From Notospermus geniculatus (taxonomy: Eukaryota; Nemertea; Pilidiophora; Heteronemertea; Lineidae): DNA of 64,000 nt. A model generated the notes under the pieces. The model saw nothing but the letters and a program-made list of their open reading frames with translations. It searched no databases and was not told where the DNA came from. The position numbers and the translations under genes were made by a program. The stretch spans positions 160,589 through 224,588 of the forward strand of contig NMRB01000800.1 in the NCBI GenBank assembly GCA_002633025.1, read 5' to 3'. This document shows positions 20,782 to 31,329 of the stretch, one piece after another. Position 1 is the first letter of the stretch, and every line of letters starts with the position of its first letter.

Positions 20782-21380
20782 ATGGCTTCGGAGAGTTACC
20801 AACGACTGGTATTTTGCCTCCCTCAAACCTCAGCTTACCGAAATGTTCGCTTCAACCTGAAGTTAGCGGCATTTTAAGTGTTCGGCTTCTTTCTATCTAC
20901 CCATGTTTTGATGCATGTACACTTGCAGCGCACGGCGGAGTTTGCCTATCAGTTACCAGACAACTGCGCCATCTAGGCTTAGCGGCGTGAACTATGTTTC
21001 ACGCCGCGCATGCGTCTTTGTGTGAGCACCAGCCGCCGCCAAGATCCAGAACTTGTCGTGGGTCGATTATGTCCGATTCTGACGTTATCATGTGTTCCCG
21101 TGTAGCGCTGCAGTGTTTAAGCCGGTGTGAAAGGAAAGAACGTCCCCATGAAAAACTGTCCCAGGAACAAAAGATCCTATTGTTACATTCTAATCTCTGG
21201 TGATTGGTTATTGAACAATAGAAGCGGACACTTTTTACAGGGGGACATTCTTTACTGTTGCACCTGCAGCACACTGGGCGATATCGCAAGCGAGCAAAAT
21301 CGGCTGTTGACGCCAAGTGTGCGCTGGACAGCGATGCGTGGAATCCTCTCGCCAGCGATGTTCGTCAATTGTCAAACAAT

Positions 21381-21523
21381 AGGGAGGTTTAGAAATCAAA
21401 CGATAAACGTAAACTTTACGACAACGTTATTTTTCATACTACACATTATCCGTTTATATTGTATTTTCGGTACAAAAATAACGTTGTCGTTAACGTTTAT
21501 CGTCCGATTTCTAAACCTCCCTA
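21381..21523. repeat. Foldback MITE (agggaggtttagaaatc), copy 1
   Basis: Inverted ends agggaggtttagaaatcaaa / gatttctaaacctccct, with cgataaacgt and acaacgttattttt inside each arm. Copy 2 is at 25541-25691. Confidence 0.9.
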
Positions 21524-21547
21524 ATGCCAAAGCCGATATCGCCTAGT

Positions 21548-21649
21548 AGTCCAGACAATCTACGAAAAAAATGGCCAGAAAACTGCAAAAATCTCTTGTT
21601 GCAATTTGTTTAGGGTTTGGCCATTTTTTTTGTAGATCGGGCTGGACTA
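21548..21649. repeat. 102-bp foldback
   Basis: agtccagacaatctacgaaa at the left is complementary to gtagatcgggctggact at the right, with aaaaaaatggcc / ggccattttttt inside. Confidence 0.85.
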
Positions 21650-21828
21650 TAGTCTGTGGTGGCTGGGGGAAATCGCCTCTAGTGCGCTGCTGGCTTAGGT
21701 TTCGGTGGCAGTTTGCTGCACACTTCATCACGTACCATCACTACTCACCACCACGAGCAATTTTCGTGAGTGTTAAAATCAAGTATTAAGTATGAAAGAA
21801 AAAAATATCATCAGGAAAAAATGTCTGA

Positions 21829-22203
21829 TGAGCTATTACATAATTACGATATTTCCAAATTTCCAAAATTTTGATGCAGAAATATGACCAACAAGATGTA
21901 CTTTCATGTGAAAGAAACCGTGTTAAAATTGGCTCAGTAGTATTTGAAATATTCAAGGTATCAGGTGGAGATAAACTTTTGTCAAAGACTACATCAATGT
22001 ATACAAAAAATTACCCAATAAAAATATGATTTCTGGTGTTTTTTTTCTGGTGAGCTATTACATAATTAAGATACTTCCAAATTTTCAAAATTTTGACGCA
22101 GAAATATGACCAACAAGATGTACTTTTATGTGGAACAAACCGTGTTAAAATTGGCCCAGTAGTATTTGAAATATTCAAGGTATCAGATGTAGATAAAATT
22201 ATG
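21829..22203 (+). repeat. Tandem duplication, two copies about 220 bp apart
   Basis: gagctattacataatta, gcagaaatatgaccaacaag and agtagtatttgaaatattca occur in the same order at 21829-21980 and 22049-22203. Confidence 0.85.
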
Positions 22204-23773
22204 TCCATGGCTGTACATTGCTAGTACATGTGTATAATAATCCCGTCTTCAACAGTAAGACCAGACTTAGCCTAAGGGGTATTCCTGTCAATCTAGGACC
22301 AAAATATAAAAGAGAATGGGGTTGCCTACAATCCGGGCCTACAATACTACGATTTTCCCATCCAATAATGTCATGTATTGCCATCAGTGTATGTCTTTGA
22401 TGTGCTGAGGAAGAGTCTAGAAAACGCATGAAACTTTAAAAAATACTTACCTTATTCTCCCCGTCCGGCACACCACGTGACGCTGTCAAAATATCACAAA
22501 AATCACTTCTAAAGAGTTTTCAAAATTTTGATAAATATCCGACAAATGTTATCAACGAATAAAAATTATCAAACGCATTAAATCCGACACATAGGAATAA
22601 AACTGGAAAGTTATGTTCCGCTTCCACGAGCTCGATCCACGTCCGATCGTTAAGGCATCTATTGCACAAGTGTGGAACGCATTGGTGGTCGCGTGTATGG
22701 TCTCGAGCTCCGGAGACAATCGGCGCATGCAGCCGTGTCTAAAAATAGCGCACAGACGGATCCAAGAAATGGTGTGTCCTAGAAATTGTACAATGGCGCG
22801 TCGCAGTGGATTCCCATGCGGATTTGAGTCGTGTATCGTCTGTTAACCTATCTAACAGGAGTTGATTGGTACAGCAATTATCCACCTATTGTAACCAATA
22901 GAGTAAAATGATGAATGTGTATTAAATGACAAAATGTCATGTCCTGTGTGCATCGATTTTTTAAAAGCTGCCGCACTCACATACATCAATGCTGTGCATC
23001 AATACCAGCACATGTGTTGGCAGTCGTAACTATGACCCAGGCTTGAAAAAAAATGTAATCGTTTGGGAATCAATGGCACATGATCAATACTGCAGTTTAA
23101 ACACAATACTCCACCAACCAAAAACAATGTGTGTAGGCCCAACGCCAACGGCTACCTTAGTGCATATTGAATTTACCACATCAAATATCTGTGTTCTCGA
23201 TCCGTGTTACAATCTGCCGACAAATTATAGACTCGTCCGCAAGGATTTACACTCTGACATGATAGCATCCCGGTTCCCGCCTCTGTGTGTCACCCAACAC
23301 CATGTCACACACACATCATGAATCCGACATCCCTGTGTTTTCACTGCCTCGCTTTCATCCCTAGTGATGTAATATGCGCATGCGTCTTGAGGACGTAGAT
23401 GATCACTGGGCAATGGTATCGATCGTACTATTACCAGCTGTCATTTGGTTGTCCTGGCAACGATTTAGAGATAATTGTCAGCGAGGCTTACGCCATCTTT
23501 GGTTCAGTGCACGTACTAAACTCCTGCCGCAGTTTCAAACCGCTACTCTACGTTACCCAGGCTCTGAAACTCCTTCAGTTAATGCCATCCTCAGAGTAGG
23601 ACTAACAGACGGTGTTAGCTGTCCGAATCCCGCCCGCTGGGAATCTGCCGCGAATATGAATATACAGTGAAAATTTTGTGCACGTACACGTCGTACATTT
23701 GTACATGTATCTTGGCCAATCAGAAAGTGTGTTACGGCAACATCCAAAAGATATTGCCCGGCGGCCAGTCATT

Positions 23774-24070
23774 GCCATAACGCACAGCGCCATCTGTTAA
23801 TCGACGGTGACACTACGCTAATCAAAACAAAAACACAGGCCCCGAGAGAGCTATCAGTGAGTTTAGAACATGTATCTAACCAAAAAACGCTAGTTTGTTA
23901 AATACACACCCCAAGCTCACGAATTCGTCGGTGTATTTTTTACAAACTAGCGTTTTCTGGTTAGATACGTGTTCTAAACTCACTGATAGCTCTCTCTGGG
24001 TCTGTGCCATAACGCACCGCGCCATCTGTTAATCGACGGTGACACTACGCTAATCAAAGCAAAAACAAAG
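23774..24070. repeat. Foldback flanked by 62-bp direct repeats
   Basis: Direct repeats at 23774-23836 and 24006-24070 (gccataacgca, gcgccatctgttaatcgacg) flank a foldback at 23841-24000 with arms gagagctatcagtgagttta and its complement, plus aaacgctagtttgt. Confidence 0.8.
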
Positions 24071-24071
24071 A

Positions 24072-24145
24072 GTGCCCGCCGGGCAATATTTTTCGGATGT
24101 CTCCCTTTAAAGGGAGACATGCGAAAAATATTGCCCGGCGGGCAC
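24072..24145. repeat. 74-bp near-perfect palindrome
   Basis: gtgcccgccgggcaatattt reads back on the other strand from 24145; only one of 37 pairs is mismatched. The centre is tttaaa. Confidence 0.92.
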
Positions 24146-24444
24146 AAGCTGTCTGAGTTGTAGCGCCGTCTGTTAATACACGGTGACACTACGCTATATC
24201 ACAGGCGCCTGTACAGCTATCAGTGAGTTAAGAACACTTTTCTAACCAAACGTATCTAAAAAAACACAACACGTATCTAAAAACACACCACGAGCTCATA
24301 AATTCGTGAGCTCGGGGTGTGTTTTTTACAAACTAGTGTTTTTTGGTTAGTTATAGCGTAGTGTCACCGTGTATTAACAGACGGCGCTACAACTCAGACA
24401 ACTTGTGCCCGCCGGGCAATATTTTTCGCATGTCTCCCTTTAAT
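24107..24444. repeat. Large foldback sharing an arm with the 74-bp palindrome
   Basis: 24107-24199 is inverted at 24352-24444 with very few mismatches (gcgccgtctgttaatacacg, ggtgacactacgctata, cgggcaatatttttcgcatg). The middle has an aaacacacc / ggtgtgttt hairpin. The right arm therefore pairs with the right half of the 24072-24145 palindrome. Confidence 0.85.
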
Positions 24445-24861
24445 ATCCTGTTACCTTTTACATGAATCGACAGATAAGAGGTAGATTCATCGTAAAAAGG
24501 CAATAAAACCACGATATTTCCCAATGCCCTCGATTTATGTAGCATTGATTTCCGTGATGCAAAGATTTTCGCTTACGTATCGGTAGACCTTAACTGAGCT
24601 GTGACGGACAGATGGGTGAACAGACACCGCAACCAGGACACCAAGACCAAACACAGTTATTGTTCTGAGTTCAATCGTGACGATCGGAAATTACGGTCAA
24701 TCGACAGAGCTAACAACAATTACCGATCTTTCACTTTTCCCTGCATGAACGATATCGAAATTAAAGATTGGCAATTATACGCCATGTTCTATTCTAAAAT
24801 TCATTATCCTATCACGGCATTATCTGATTTATATTGGTTGTTTGTTGTTTAATGTATGCGG

Positions 24862-24867
24862 CACGTG
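24862..24867. promoter_or_regulatory. E-box CACGTG upstream of signal-peptide exon
   Basis: gcacgtgacc lies 106 bp before the ATG at 24973. It is a canonical E-box by sequence; no functional support. Confidence 0.25.
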
Positions 24868-24972
24868 ACCAACGCCCCGTGAGAATGATAGATGCAACAT
24901 TGCGCGTCATTTGAGATCGAACCGTTGCCAGTGAGGAACATGATTTAACTTGCAGTAACATTTCGATTTAAA

Positions 24973-25086
24973 ATGGACTTCAGGACTCTTTTTCTTGCGT
25001 TGTGTGTCACGTTTCTTTTGGAAGACTGGCCCTTAATATCACATGTAGGCCTACACGGAGCACTAGGGTGCAAGGTTCAACGTCAG
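24973..25086 (+). CDS. Candidate first exon with signal peptide, unrecognised nested gene
   Basis: The ATG at 24973 opens MDFRTLFLALCVTFLLEDWP: a short N-region and a hydrophobic core FLALCVTFLL, as in secretory signal peptides. The open frame runs 38 codons and ends CKVQRQ directly before a consensus donor, cag|gtaagt. It lies inside the myosin intron-like stretch on the same strand. No second exon was recognised up to 28545. It may be a nested gene, an exon from another locus joined by misassembly, or chance. Confidence 0.4.
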
Positions 25087-25540
25087 GTAAGTGTTAATTT
25101 GTTTAGAGTAGAACATTTTGTTTCTTTATTGCAAATTGACTTAGGCACGAGAATGAAAACCGATTTCATGTGCATATTCATTAAATGTTTATCTTTCTCG
25201 CTTAAAGATAATGTATCACGACTTCATTGTTTACATTCATTTTTTGTAAACATTATGTTATTTTCGACTTTTGGGAGATGCCAATCCATCAAATGTAATA
25301 CTTTCGGGATCAAAAGATTTTCTAGAGGGGCGTGCCACCAACAAATTACTCATAAGACAAAGAAAAACTGGACATAAACAAACAAAATGTAAACAAACAA
25401 TGATTTTCGTGCCCGCAAAAATACCCCTGATACATTATCTTTAATCGAGTCTTTAAGAACGATAACACGAACGCTAACATTATTTGTGACGTGTATTTGT
25501 GACACTGGCAATGAAAAAAGTAACGTTAAAAACCAAGTTG

Positions 25541-25691
25541 TAGCGAGGTTTAGAAATCAAACGATAAACGTGAACGTTTACGACAACGTTTTTTGTACCG
25601 AAAATGCAATATAAAATCTGGGTAATGCGTAATATGAAAAATAACGTTGTCGTAAAGTTTACGTTTATCGTTTGATTTCTAAACCTCCCTA
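25541..25691. repeat. Foldback MITE (agggaggtttagaaatc), copy 2
   Basis: Left end gaggtttagaaatcaaacga, right end tttgatttctaaacctccct. Confidence 0.88.
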
Positions 25692-26349
25692 CACAAATTA
25701 TGACTGAAGTGTATAGAATACACAAATGCACATATTTTGCTTTTTGTTTCATTAAATTCGGATGAGTAGTTTAGAAGATATCGAGGAATATGTATGTGAA
25801 AATGCCAGAGTGCTATTTTCCGTACACTAAGGAACTAGCCAGGGTCAAAAATGCTAATTTATGCGTGACGTCATTGCAGGGATAAATGAAATCAAATCTG
25901 AGCCATCCAATGTGGAGGAAAAATTTCATTTTCATTCACATATTTACTAATAGACAACTTTCTGACTTTTTTTTTTCAGAAGAATAGTTGCGTAAGTCCA
26001 TTACGCCACTAAGATGCATGCTCATTATGCAAATTCCTGAGATGACGTCATTAAATTAGGCTGCACATTCTCCTCTGGCCAAATCCGTGAAATATATTTT
26101 AACTTTTTAACCAGTTGGAATTTTTCAATGAAACAAAAAGCACTTCGATCAGCCTTATTTTCCCTAAAACACTCTTAAGTTGTAAAAAGTAGTGGCGCAA
26201 TTGGGACTTTAAAGGTCGGAATGTGTTTATCGAACTATGTCGTATTTGATTGCTGAGTTGCATTTTTCACGATGACTTTTATATTGGGTGGTCTCACGGT
26301 CTTAGAACGAAAGGTATCGAGGCAAAAATTTCACACGCTAAATAAAATG

Positions 26350-26544
26350 TGACCCGCTCTGGCAAAACCAGTCGCCTGTCGCTCTTAGCTTGGCAGGTTG
26401 AGACCAAAATGTTTGTCACTTTCAGTATTGTCTGGCTATTTTGAAATCTGAAAGAATCTATTTCTTCCATTCTCTCCTGGTGTCATCTTAGTTCGTTGAG
26501 GCTCAACTTCTGAGCGACATGCGACTGGTTTTGCCAGAGCGGGT
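26350..26544 (-). repeat. Type-B MITE, reverse copy
   Basis: Near-perfect 30-bp inverted ends built on gacccgctctggcaaaacca and its complement, with the family core in reverse. Confidence 0.88.
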
Positions 26545-26559
26545 GTCTCCATATAAAAA

Positions 26560-26640
26560 AAAAACGTTTCGGTTTCGAACCCAGGACCCTCTGATCGCAA
26601 GTCGGACACCAGAACCACCACACCACCGAGCTCCTCATAT
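26560..26640 (-). repeat. tRNA-like SINE head
   Basis: Minus strand: gagctcggtggtgtggtggt (A-box region), cgacttgcgatcagagg, and gggttcgaaacc (B box). Only the tRNA-like part is clear. Not called a functional tRNA because stem pairing is incomplete. Confidence 0.5.
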
Positions 26641-26795
26641 GAGCAGATTTTGGTTCCCCTCGGTTTGTTTCCAATTTTCTCCAGCTGATGCCCTGTCCCA
26701 TCGACTGGAGAACTGAGAAAACTCAAAATGAGTAGACTTTGTCTCCACTTCAGACTCCAGTTGCAGTTATCTCCAGCCGATGCAAGAGGGCTCCA

Positions 26796-26931
26796 GGGGC
26801 CGGTTGCACAAAGAATCTTAAGTCTAAGAAAAAACTTAAGTCTGAAATGAAGTCATCTGATTTGCTGAAACCTGGTCACATGATGACTTAAGTCCAACTT
26901 TAGACTTAAGATTGTTTGTGAAACTGGGCCC
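26796..26931. repeat. GGGCCC-terminus foldback, reverse copy of 2551-2687
   Basis: Starts ggggccggttgcacaaagaa and ends ttgtgaaactgggccct, with acttaagtct words inside. Confidence 0.85.
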
Positions 26932-27057
26932 TGCCTCAGAAAATTGGTACTCATTCTCGGTTCGAGTAGCAAAGGGGATACTCATTTTAGGGACAAAATA
27001 GTAGGCTGGAGACTCATTTTATCTCGAGATGAGATCGTTTTTTTTCTGTGAATGGCC

Positions 27058-27170
27058 CGTATTTTAGAATGTTCCCCAACGTAAAGGATTTCCTCACGGC
27101 CATTGTTCTCAACAGGAGAACAATAGCCTTGATGAACTCCTTTACGTTGAGGAGCATTCTAAAATACGGA
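27058..27170. repeat. Foldback element
   Basis: ccgtattttagaatgttccc and aacgtaaaggat at the left pair with atcctttacgtt-like and agcattctaaaatacgg at the right; the tip holds tgttctcaacaggagaaca. Confidence 0.8.
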
Positions 27171-27509
27171 ACAATGACTGCCACTTTAGGACTTCACTTT
27201 ATATTTGCGATATGCTTCGGTAAAGTAGTTACGGATTTCCGCCTTTCAGCCACGAGTGTATTTCACATGTTTACAAAACACACAGTGCATCATCGATGTA
27301 CATGTAGCAGTACAGTTATTCAATATTAGATGCGAGAATAACCGCGAACGACGTCCTAAATGACTTATTTGTTTCAGGGTGTTAAAAAAGTTTGGCAGAC
27401 TTGAAATTTTTGTTTAAAATCGAATCTTCAGTTAAATTGCGTACCACAGTAAACTAGAACATAAAGAGTGTGGGAAGGGACGCCATGCCTCGCGCACACA
27501 AAAACTATA

Positions 27510-27740
27510 TCGCCTAGCCTAGTGAGCGCGCGGCGGCTGGCGAGAAGATCAGTGGCGATTAGGGCAGTCGACCCGCAAAGGTCTGAACAGCGCCACGACG
27601 TGTCAGCCGCGGTATTTGGCGGTACTAACTGCTAAATCACTGAACGAAAGCGAGGCAGTGACGTAGGCGTAGCAGACGCTATAAAACAATCACTAATTAC
27701 GCACGATTAGTCAGACATTTGAAGATGGCGTGATGTTTAC
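27510..27740 (+). promoter_or_regulatory. CpG-rich stretch with TATA box and initiator-like site
   Basis: A GC-rich, CpG-rich stretch (gagcgcgcggcggctggcga) runs into ctataaaac at 27679-27687. About 30 bp after TATAAAA lies TCAGACATT, which fits an initiator. This is the spacing of a TATA promoter. No downstream coding exon was recognised, so this may be an LTR or element promoter. Confidence 0.3.
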
Positions 27741-28137
27741 ATGCTGATGGATGTTTCTCTACGAAATTTGCCGAAAATTTCATCGAAATCGGTTCAGTTT
27801 TGGCCGAGTAATCGATCGAAAGGTAACCTTGTGTTTTCGAAAACAGGCGTTCTTCAAAGTGCGTACACTTTCTTGGAATAGTATTTTGAAACTTCTGCTT
27901 AGGTCATTCGGGTTGTTATAACATAGAAGAATCCACATGCGAAGCGTGGTTTTAAGCACGCATGTCTGAGGGGTTGAAAATCACCCCGAAACACAACCAC
28001 ATTTTCAAGAAATCTTCCCTTATCCATTGTCTATTGGTTCCATGGGCTCCGACGGTGGCGCTGACTGGTAGAATCGTCAGTCAGACGTCCAAGGAACCAG
28101 GTTATTCCTTGCTTGAGACTTGTCAGTGGGAGACTTT

Positions 28138-28316
28138 CCTGCCGTTAGAGGCCACCACCAGTTAGCGGTCCTAGAATGTCACGAAATTTGACAACATGGG
28201 GAAAATTAAAATGCACGCCACTACATCATCCATGACTTGGACGCCAAGGCTTCCGTCTATGACATCAGAATTTTGTTACATTCTAGGACGGTTAACAGGT
28301 GGCCTCTAACGGGAAT
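28138..28316. repeat. Foldback element (gttagaggcc family), uninterrupted copy
   Basis: Left arm cctgccgttagaggccacca plus gcggtcctagaatgtcac, right arm acattctaggac plus ggtggcctctaacggga. It is a relative without the insertion seen at 10881-11247. Confidence 0.8.
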
Positions 28317-28545
28317 AAGGCCTGGTTTAGTTTAGCTTCACTGGCGAACCAGCGTAACGTTTCATCCCGACAGGTCGGCGGTGCGACCGAAGACATCAAA
28401 ACCGCAGCAAAGCAACGTGATGGCATTAGGTCAAGATGTCCTTGACGCGGTGCAACAGGATGAAATGTCGAAAAACATACGACCGCTCACAGCGCCTCCT
28501 AGTGGTGCTAGTTCTGCAAGTTCCTCATTGAGAATTCAATTTCAG

Positions 28546-28744
28546 GTTTGAGCCAAAGAGGGCAGTACAGCAGTTACGAGCGTGCGGTGTTCTTGAGACG
28601 ATCCGTATCAGCGCTGCGGGCTATCCATCTCGATGGACTTACCAGGAGTTTATCAGTCGGTACAGGGTCCTCGCCCAGTCCAAACAGATCGTCAGGAAGG
28701 ACACGCAGAAATCGTGCAAGAATATTTTAGAAAAGCTGATTCAG
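28546..28744 (+). CDS. Myo5: Myosin V motor exon (SH1 helix and converter)
   Basis: After one base, encodes [20 protein letters not shown], then [20 protein letters not shown] and ends [10 protein letters not shown]. The [10 protein letters not shown] stretch is the SH1 helix region that leads into the converter. Acceptor atttcag, donor gtatga, phase 2 to 0. Its phase-2 start proves that another exon must precede it after the phase-0 exon ending at 19114. Confidence 0.96.
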
Positions 28745-28759
28745 GTATGACATTTGGGG

Positions 28760-28965
28760 AAGCTGCGGAATTCTGCATCGGGTTCGAATCCCACTGGGCG
28801 TGAGACTTTGGGCAAGTCTCTTTGCCTCACTGGCCTCTCTCCACCCAGGTGTATAAATGGGTACCAGTCGGAAATGCTCAGATTGTAGCGCTGAATGAGC
28901 AGCTCATCTGAGTTCTACTGAAAGGTTTCAGGATAGACTGGGGTTAAAGTGTAAAGTCGGATGAC
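28760..28965 (+). repeat. Third tRNA-type SINE with gtataaatgggtacc domain
   Basis: B box gggttcgaatccc, then gactttgggcaagtctcttt, ccacccaggtgtataaatgg and a tail. The cccaggtgtataaatgggtacc domain recurs in tRNA SINEs of many marine invertebrates (general knowledge). Confidence 0.6.
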
Positions 28966-29006
28966 ACCTCTACCATTGTTGATATCAGACCATAAACCTT
29001 AACTCA

Positions 29007-29253
29007 ATAGACGATTCTCAAATCCGCAGATCTGCACACTTCCGCCGAAATCTCAACCAGAACCTCGATCTGAAACCAGCTGACGTGACGCCATCCATGA
29101 TTCAGCAATGGTCCAGTCTGACGCAACGTCTTCGATGTCACTGTCGTGGGGTTGTCTGCATTACGTCATTCAGTTTCAGACCGAGGCCGTGATTGAGATT
29201 TTGGTGGAAGTGCACAGATCTTTGTTGTTTACCTCAATTTAATAACGATCTAT
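29007..29253 (+). repeat. 245-bp palindromic MITE, copy 7
   Basis: Same arms. Its right end lies only 24 bp before the next myosin exon, so it occupies the region where the branch point and upstream acceptor sequence should be. Confidence 0.88.
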
Positions 29254-29277
29254 TCTGATTTCAATAATCTTTGACAG

Positions 29278-29489
29278 GACCCAGACAAGTTCCAGTTCGG
29301 AAAGACAAAGATCTTCTTCCGAGCTGGTCAAGTGGCCTACCTGGAGAAACTCCGTGCGGACAAACTCCGTGCGTGTGGTGTCATGATTCAGAAACACATC
29401 CGAGGATGGCTTCAGAAGAAGAAATACACCAAGATTATGAAGACTGTGATGTTGTCTCAGACGTACGGCCGGGGATACCTTGCCAGGAG
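29278..29489 (+). CDS. Myo5: Myosin V exon (end of converter, IQ1 and IQ2)
   Basis: Starts [20 protein letters not shown], continues [22 protein letters not shown]1 is [14 protein letters not shown] and IQ2 is [14 protein letters not shown] (its end is in the next exon). Binds calmodulin or light chains. Acceptor ttgacag, donor gtaaat, phase 0 to 2. Confidence 0.96.
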
Positions 29490-29530
29490 GTAAATGTTAG
29501 AAACATGTTGCCTGCCAAACACCTGAAAGG

Positions 29531-30061
29531 GCTCTAATAGCTGAGTGGTTATCGCGTCTGCTTAGCACACATGAAAGAGCCATGATGGCCTAGTGGTTAT
29601 CACCTCCACTTATGTCCCGGGTTCGAATCCTGCTCTGGCCTTATGAGATTGATCATCCCTGGCTCTTTACATCCATCGCATGGGACAGTAAGCCGTGGTG
29701 TCTTGTACCTTGTGCCTTTGCAAGGACAAGTAAAAGACCCCATCCAAGTGAGGAACATGAGTAGCTTGTGATGGCCTTTTCCGTACATACCAGAGCATCG
29801 CAGTTTGAGATGGTCTCTTCCATACTTACCAGGGCCTAGTAGCTTGAGATGGCTTATTCCATACTTACCAGGGCCTAGTAGTAGTAGCTTGAAATGGCCT
29901 CTTCCATACTTACCAGGGCCTAGCAGCTTGAGATGGCTTATTCCATACTTACCAGGGCCTTGTAGCTTGAAATGCCTCTTCCATACTTACCAGGGCCTAG
30001 GATCGTGAGATAGCCTCTTCCATGGCTTCAACCCTGATGGAAAGATCTAATACAAGACAAA
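29531..30061 (+). repeat. tRNA-Ala-like SINE pair with tandem 3' ends
   Basis: A broken head at 29531-29570 is followed by a second head and body to about 29800. Then five or six tandem copies follow of a 3' piece of about 45 bp (gcttgagatggc, ccatacttaccagggcctag). Confidence 0.8.
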
Positions 30062-30127
30062 ACTTCATGGCAGCTCCATATGTCTATTATTTCACCCTCT
30101 TTTCAACCTATTCTCCACTTCTTTCAG

Positions 30128-30242
30128 GAAAGCCGTCTACTTACGGAGAACTTGTGCTGCCACGATCATACAGAAACGCTTCCGTGGTTATGTGGAATAC
30201 CAGAAGTACATGCGCGTCAGATGTGCCATCCTTACTATACAG
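30128..30242 (+). CDS. Myo5: Myosin V exon (IQ3)
   Basis: RKAVYLRRTCAATIIQKRFR then GYVEYQKYMRVRCAILTIQ. Holds IQ3 (IQKRFRGYVEYQKY) and the IQ of IQ4 at its end. Acceptor tttcag, donor gtacgg, phase 2 to 0. Confidence 0.95.
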
Positions 30243-30279
30243 GTACGGCGTGATCCCTTGAGTTAGGCGGACACAGGCG

Positions 30280-30410
30280 AATAATGCTCAGACGTATTTG
30301 GCACAGCCTGATTTGAAATGGCTGAGCCACGAAACTTTGCAGTGAGAACTTGATGATACAGCTGTATTCGCTGAGTACTAGTCTGTTTATGCCTAGCTTC
30401 AGTCCGCCTC
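30280..30410 (+). repeat. Dispersed repeat (gctcagacgtatttggcac)
   Basis: gaataatgctcagacgtatt, tggcacagcctgatttgaaa and atggctgagcca recur at 33705-33830 and, in part, at 13828-13876, 33085-33140 and 38408-38460. Family unknown. Confidence 0.55.
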
Positions 30411-30509
30411 GCGCATGGCAATTTTGTCCTGCTCATCGCTAGCAACTTCGTGGAAACAGAAAATGATATTGTATTTTGTTCCTACCACCAAATATGGTTC
30501 TAATTTCAG

Positions 30510-30701
30510 GCGTTTACCCGTGGTATGGCAGGCCGCAAAGTCTACAAGACCAAGCGTGACAACGCCAAGGCAGTCATCATACAAGCCCACATGCGGGGTT
30601 GGCTGGCGCGGCGAAGGTACCATAAGGTCATACACGGTATCATCATGCTGCAGTCTCACGTCAGAAGGCGGGCAGCTAAGAAAGAACTCAAGAAGTTAAA
30701 G
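30510..30701 (+). CDS. Myo5: Myosin V exon (IQ4 to IQ6)
   Basis: Begins AFTRGMAGRKVYKTKRD, then AVIIQAHMRGWLARRRYHKV (IQ5) and IIMLQSHVRRRAAKKELKKL (IQ6). It completes six IQ motifs, the class V number. Acceptor atttcag, donor gtacgg, phase 0 to 0. Confidence 0.96.
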
Positions 30702-30779
30702 GTACGGTGGAGAGAGGATTGAAGAGGTTTATTTTGTCACTTTGGCTGTGTGCAACCAACCACAAGTCCAAACCGCCCT

Positions 30780-30888
30780 GGACCCATGTTCCCGAAGCCG
30801 TCGTAAGGTTAACGATATCGTTACGCTATGCATTTTCCCAGTTTTAACGACATCGTTAACCTAACGACGGCTTCAGGAACATGGGCCC
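30780..30888. repeat. GGGCCC-terminus foldback
   Basis: Starts ggacccatgttcccgaagcc, ends ggcttcaggaacatgggccc; interior gtaaggttaacgatatcgtt pairs with aacgacatcgttaacctaac. Confidence 0.85.
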
Positions 30889-31239
30889 TGGTCTGGTTTT
30901 TCCGACTCTGACAGGGAGGGACATGGGTAGACTCAAAGTAATAAAAAGAACAACAACTGTTCTCCGTCCAGTGGCCAAATACACCTTTATTCAGTCCAAG
31001 ATCAACCAAGTCAATTACATAGTATAAAATCATACAGGCCTAGGGATCACTAGGTGCTCAGGTGACCAATAAACTAACTCAAATAACCTAGTGAATTCAC
31101 TTCTAGGATCTCTACTAGAAAGTGCCTGAGGAAGACCCCGGTTGGGGGTCGAAAATTTGCGAAATTCGGAGACGACTTTTCGTTTCTTATCCTCTTTTCA
31201 TACAACTTCTGAATAGCATACGAAACATTTTCTTTTCAG

Positions 31240-31329
31240 ATTGAAGCCCGTTCCGTGGACCATATGAAGACAGTTAACAAAGGCCTTGAGAACAAGATCA
31301 TTGAGTTACAACAGAGATTGGATGAGAAT
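31240..31329 (+). CDS. Myo5: Myosin V exon (start of coiled coil)
   Basis: 30 codons: IEARSVDHMKTVNKGLENKI then IELQQRLDEN. Starts exactly as vertebrate [20 protein letters not shown], the start of the proximal coiled coil. Acceptor tttcag, donor gttagt, phase 0 to 0. Confidence 0.95.

Larger units (their letters stand above)
19266..28545. other. Unusually long myosin intron-like stretch, expected exon not found
   Basis: A class V head needs about 33 codons here (the segment around HYVRCIKPN), with phase 0 at the start and 2 at the end. I searched for this in all frames by eye and did not find it, and there is no N gap. The stretch instead holds repeats, a signal-peptide-like exon and a promoter-like region, each listed below. 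Confidence 0.6.
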
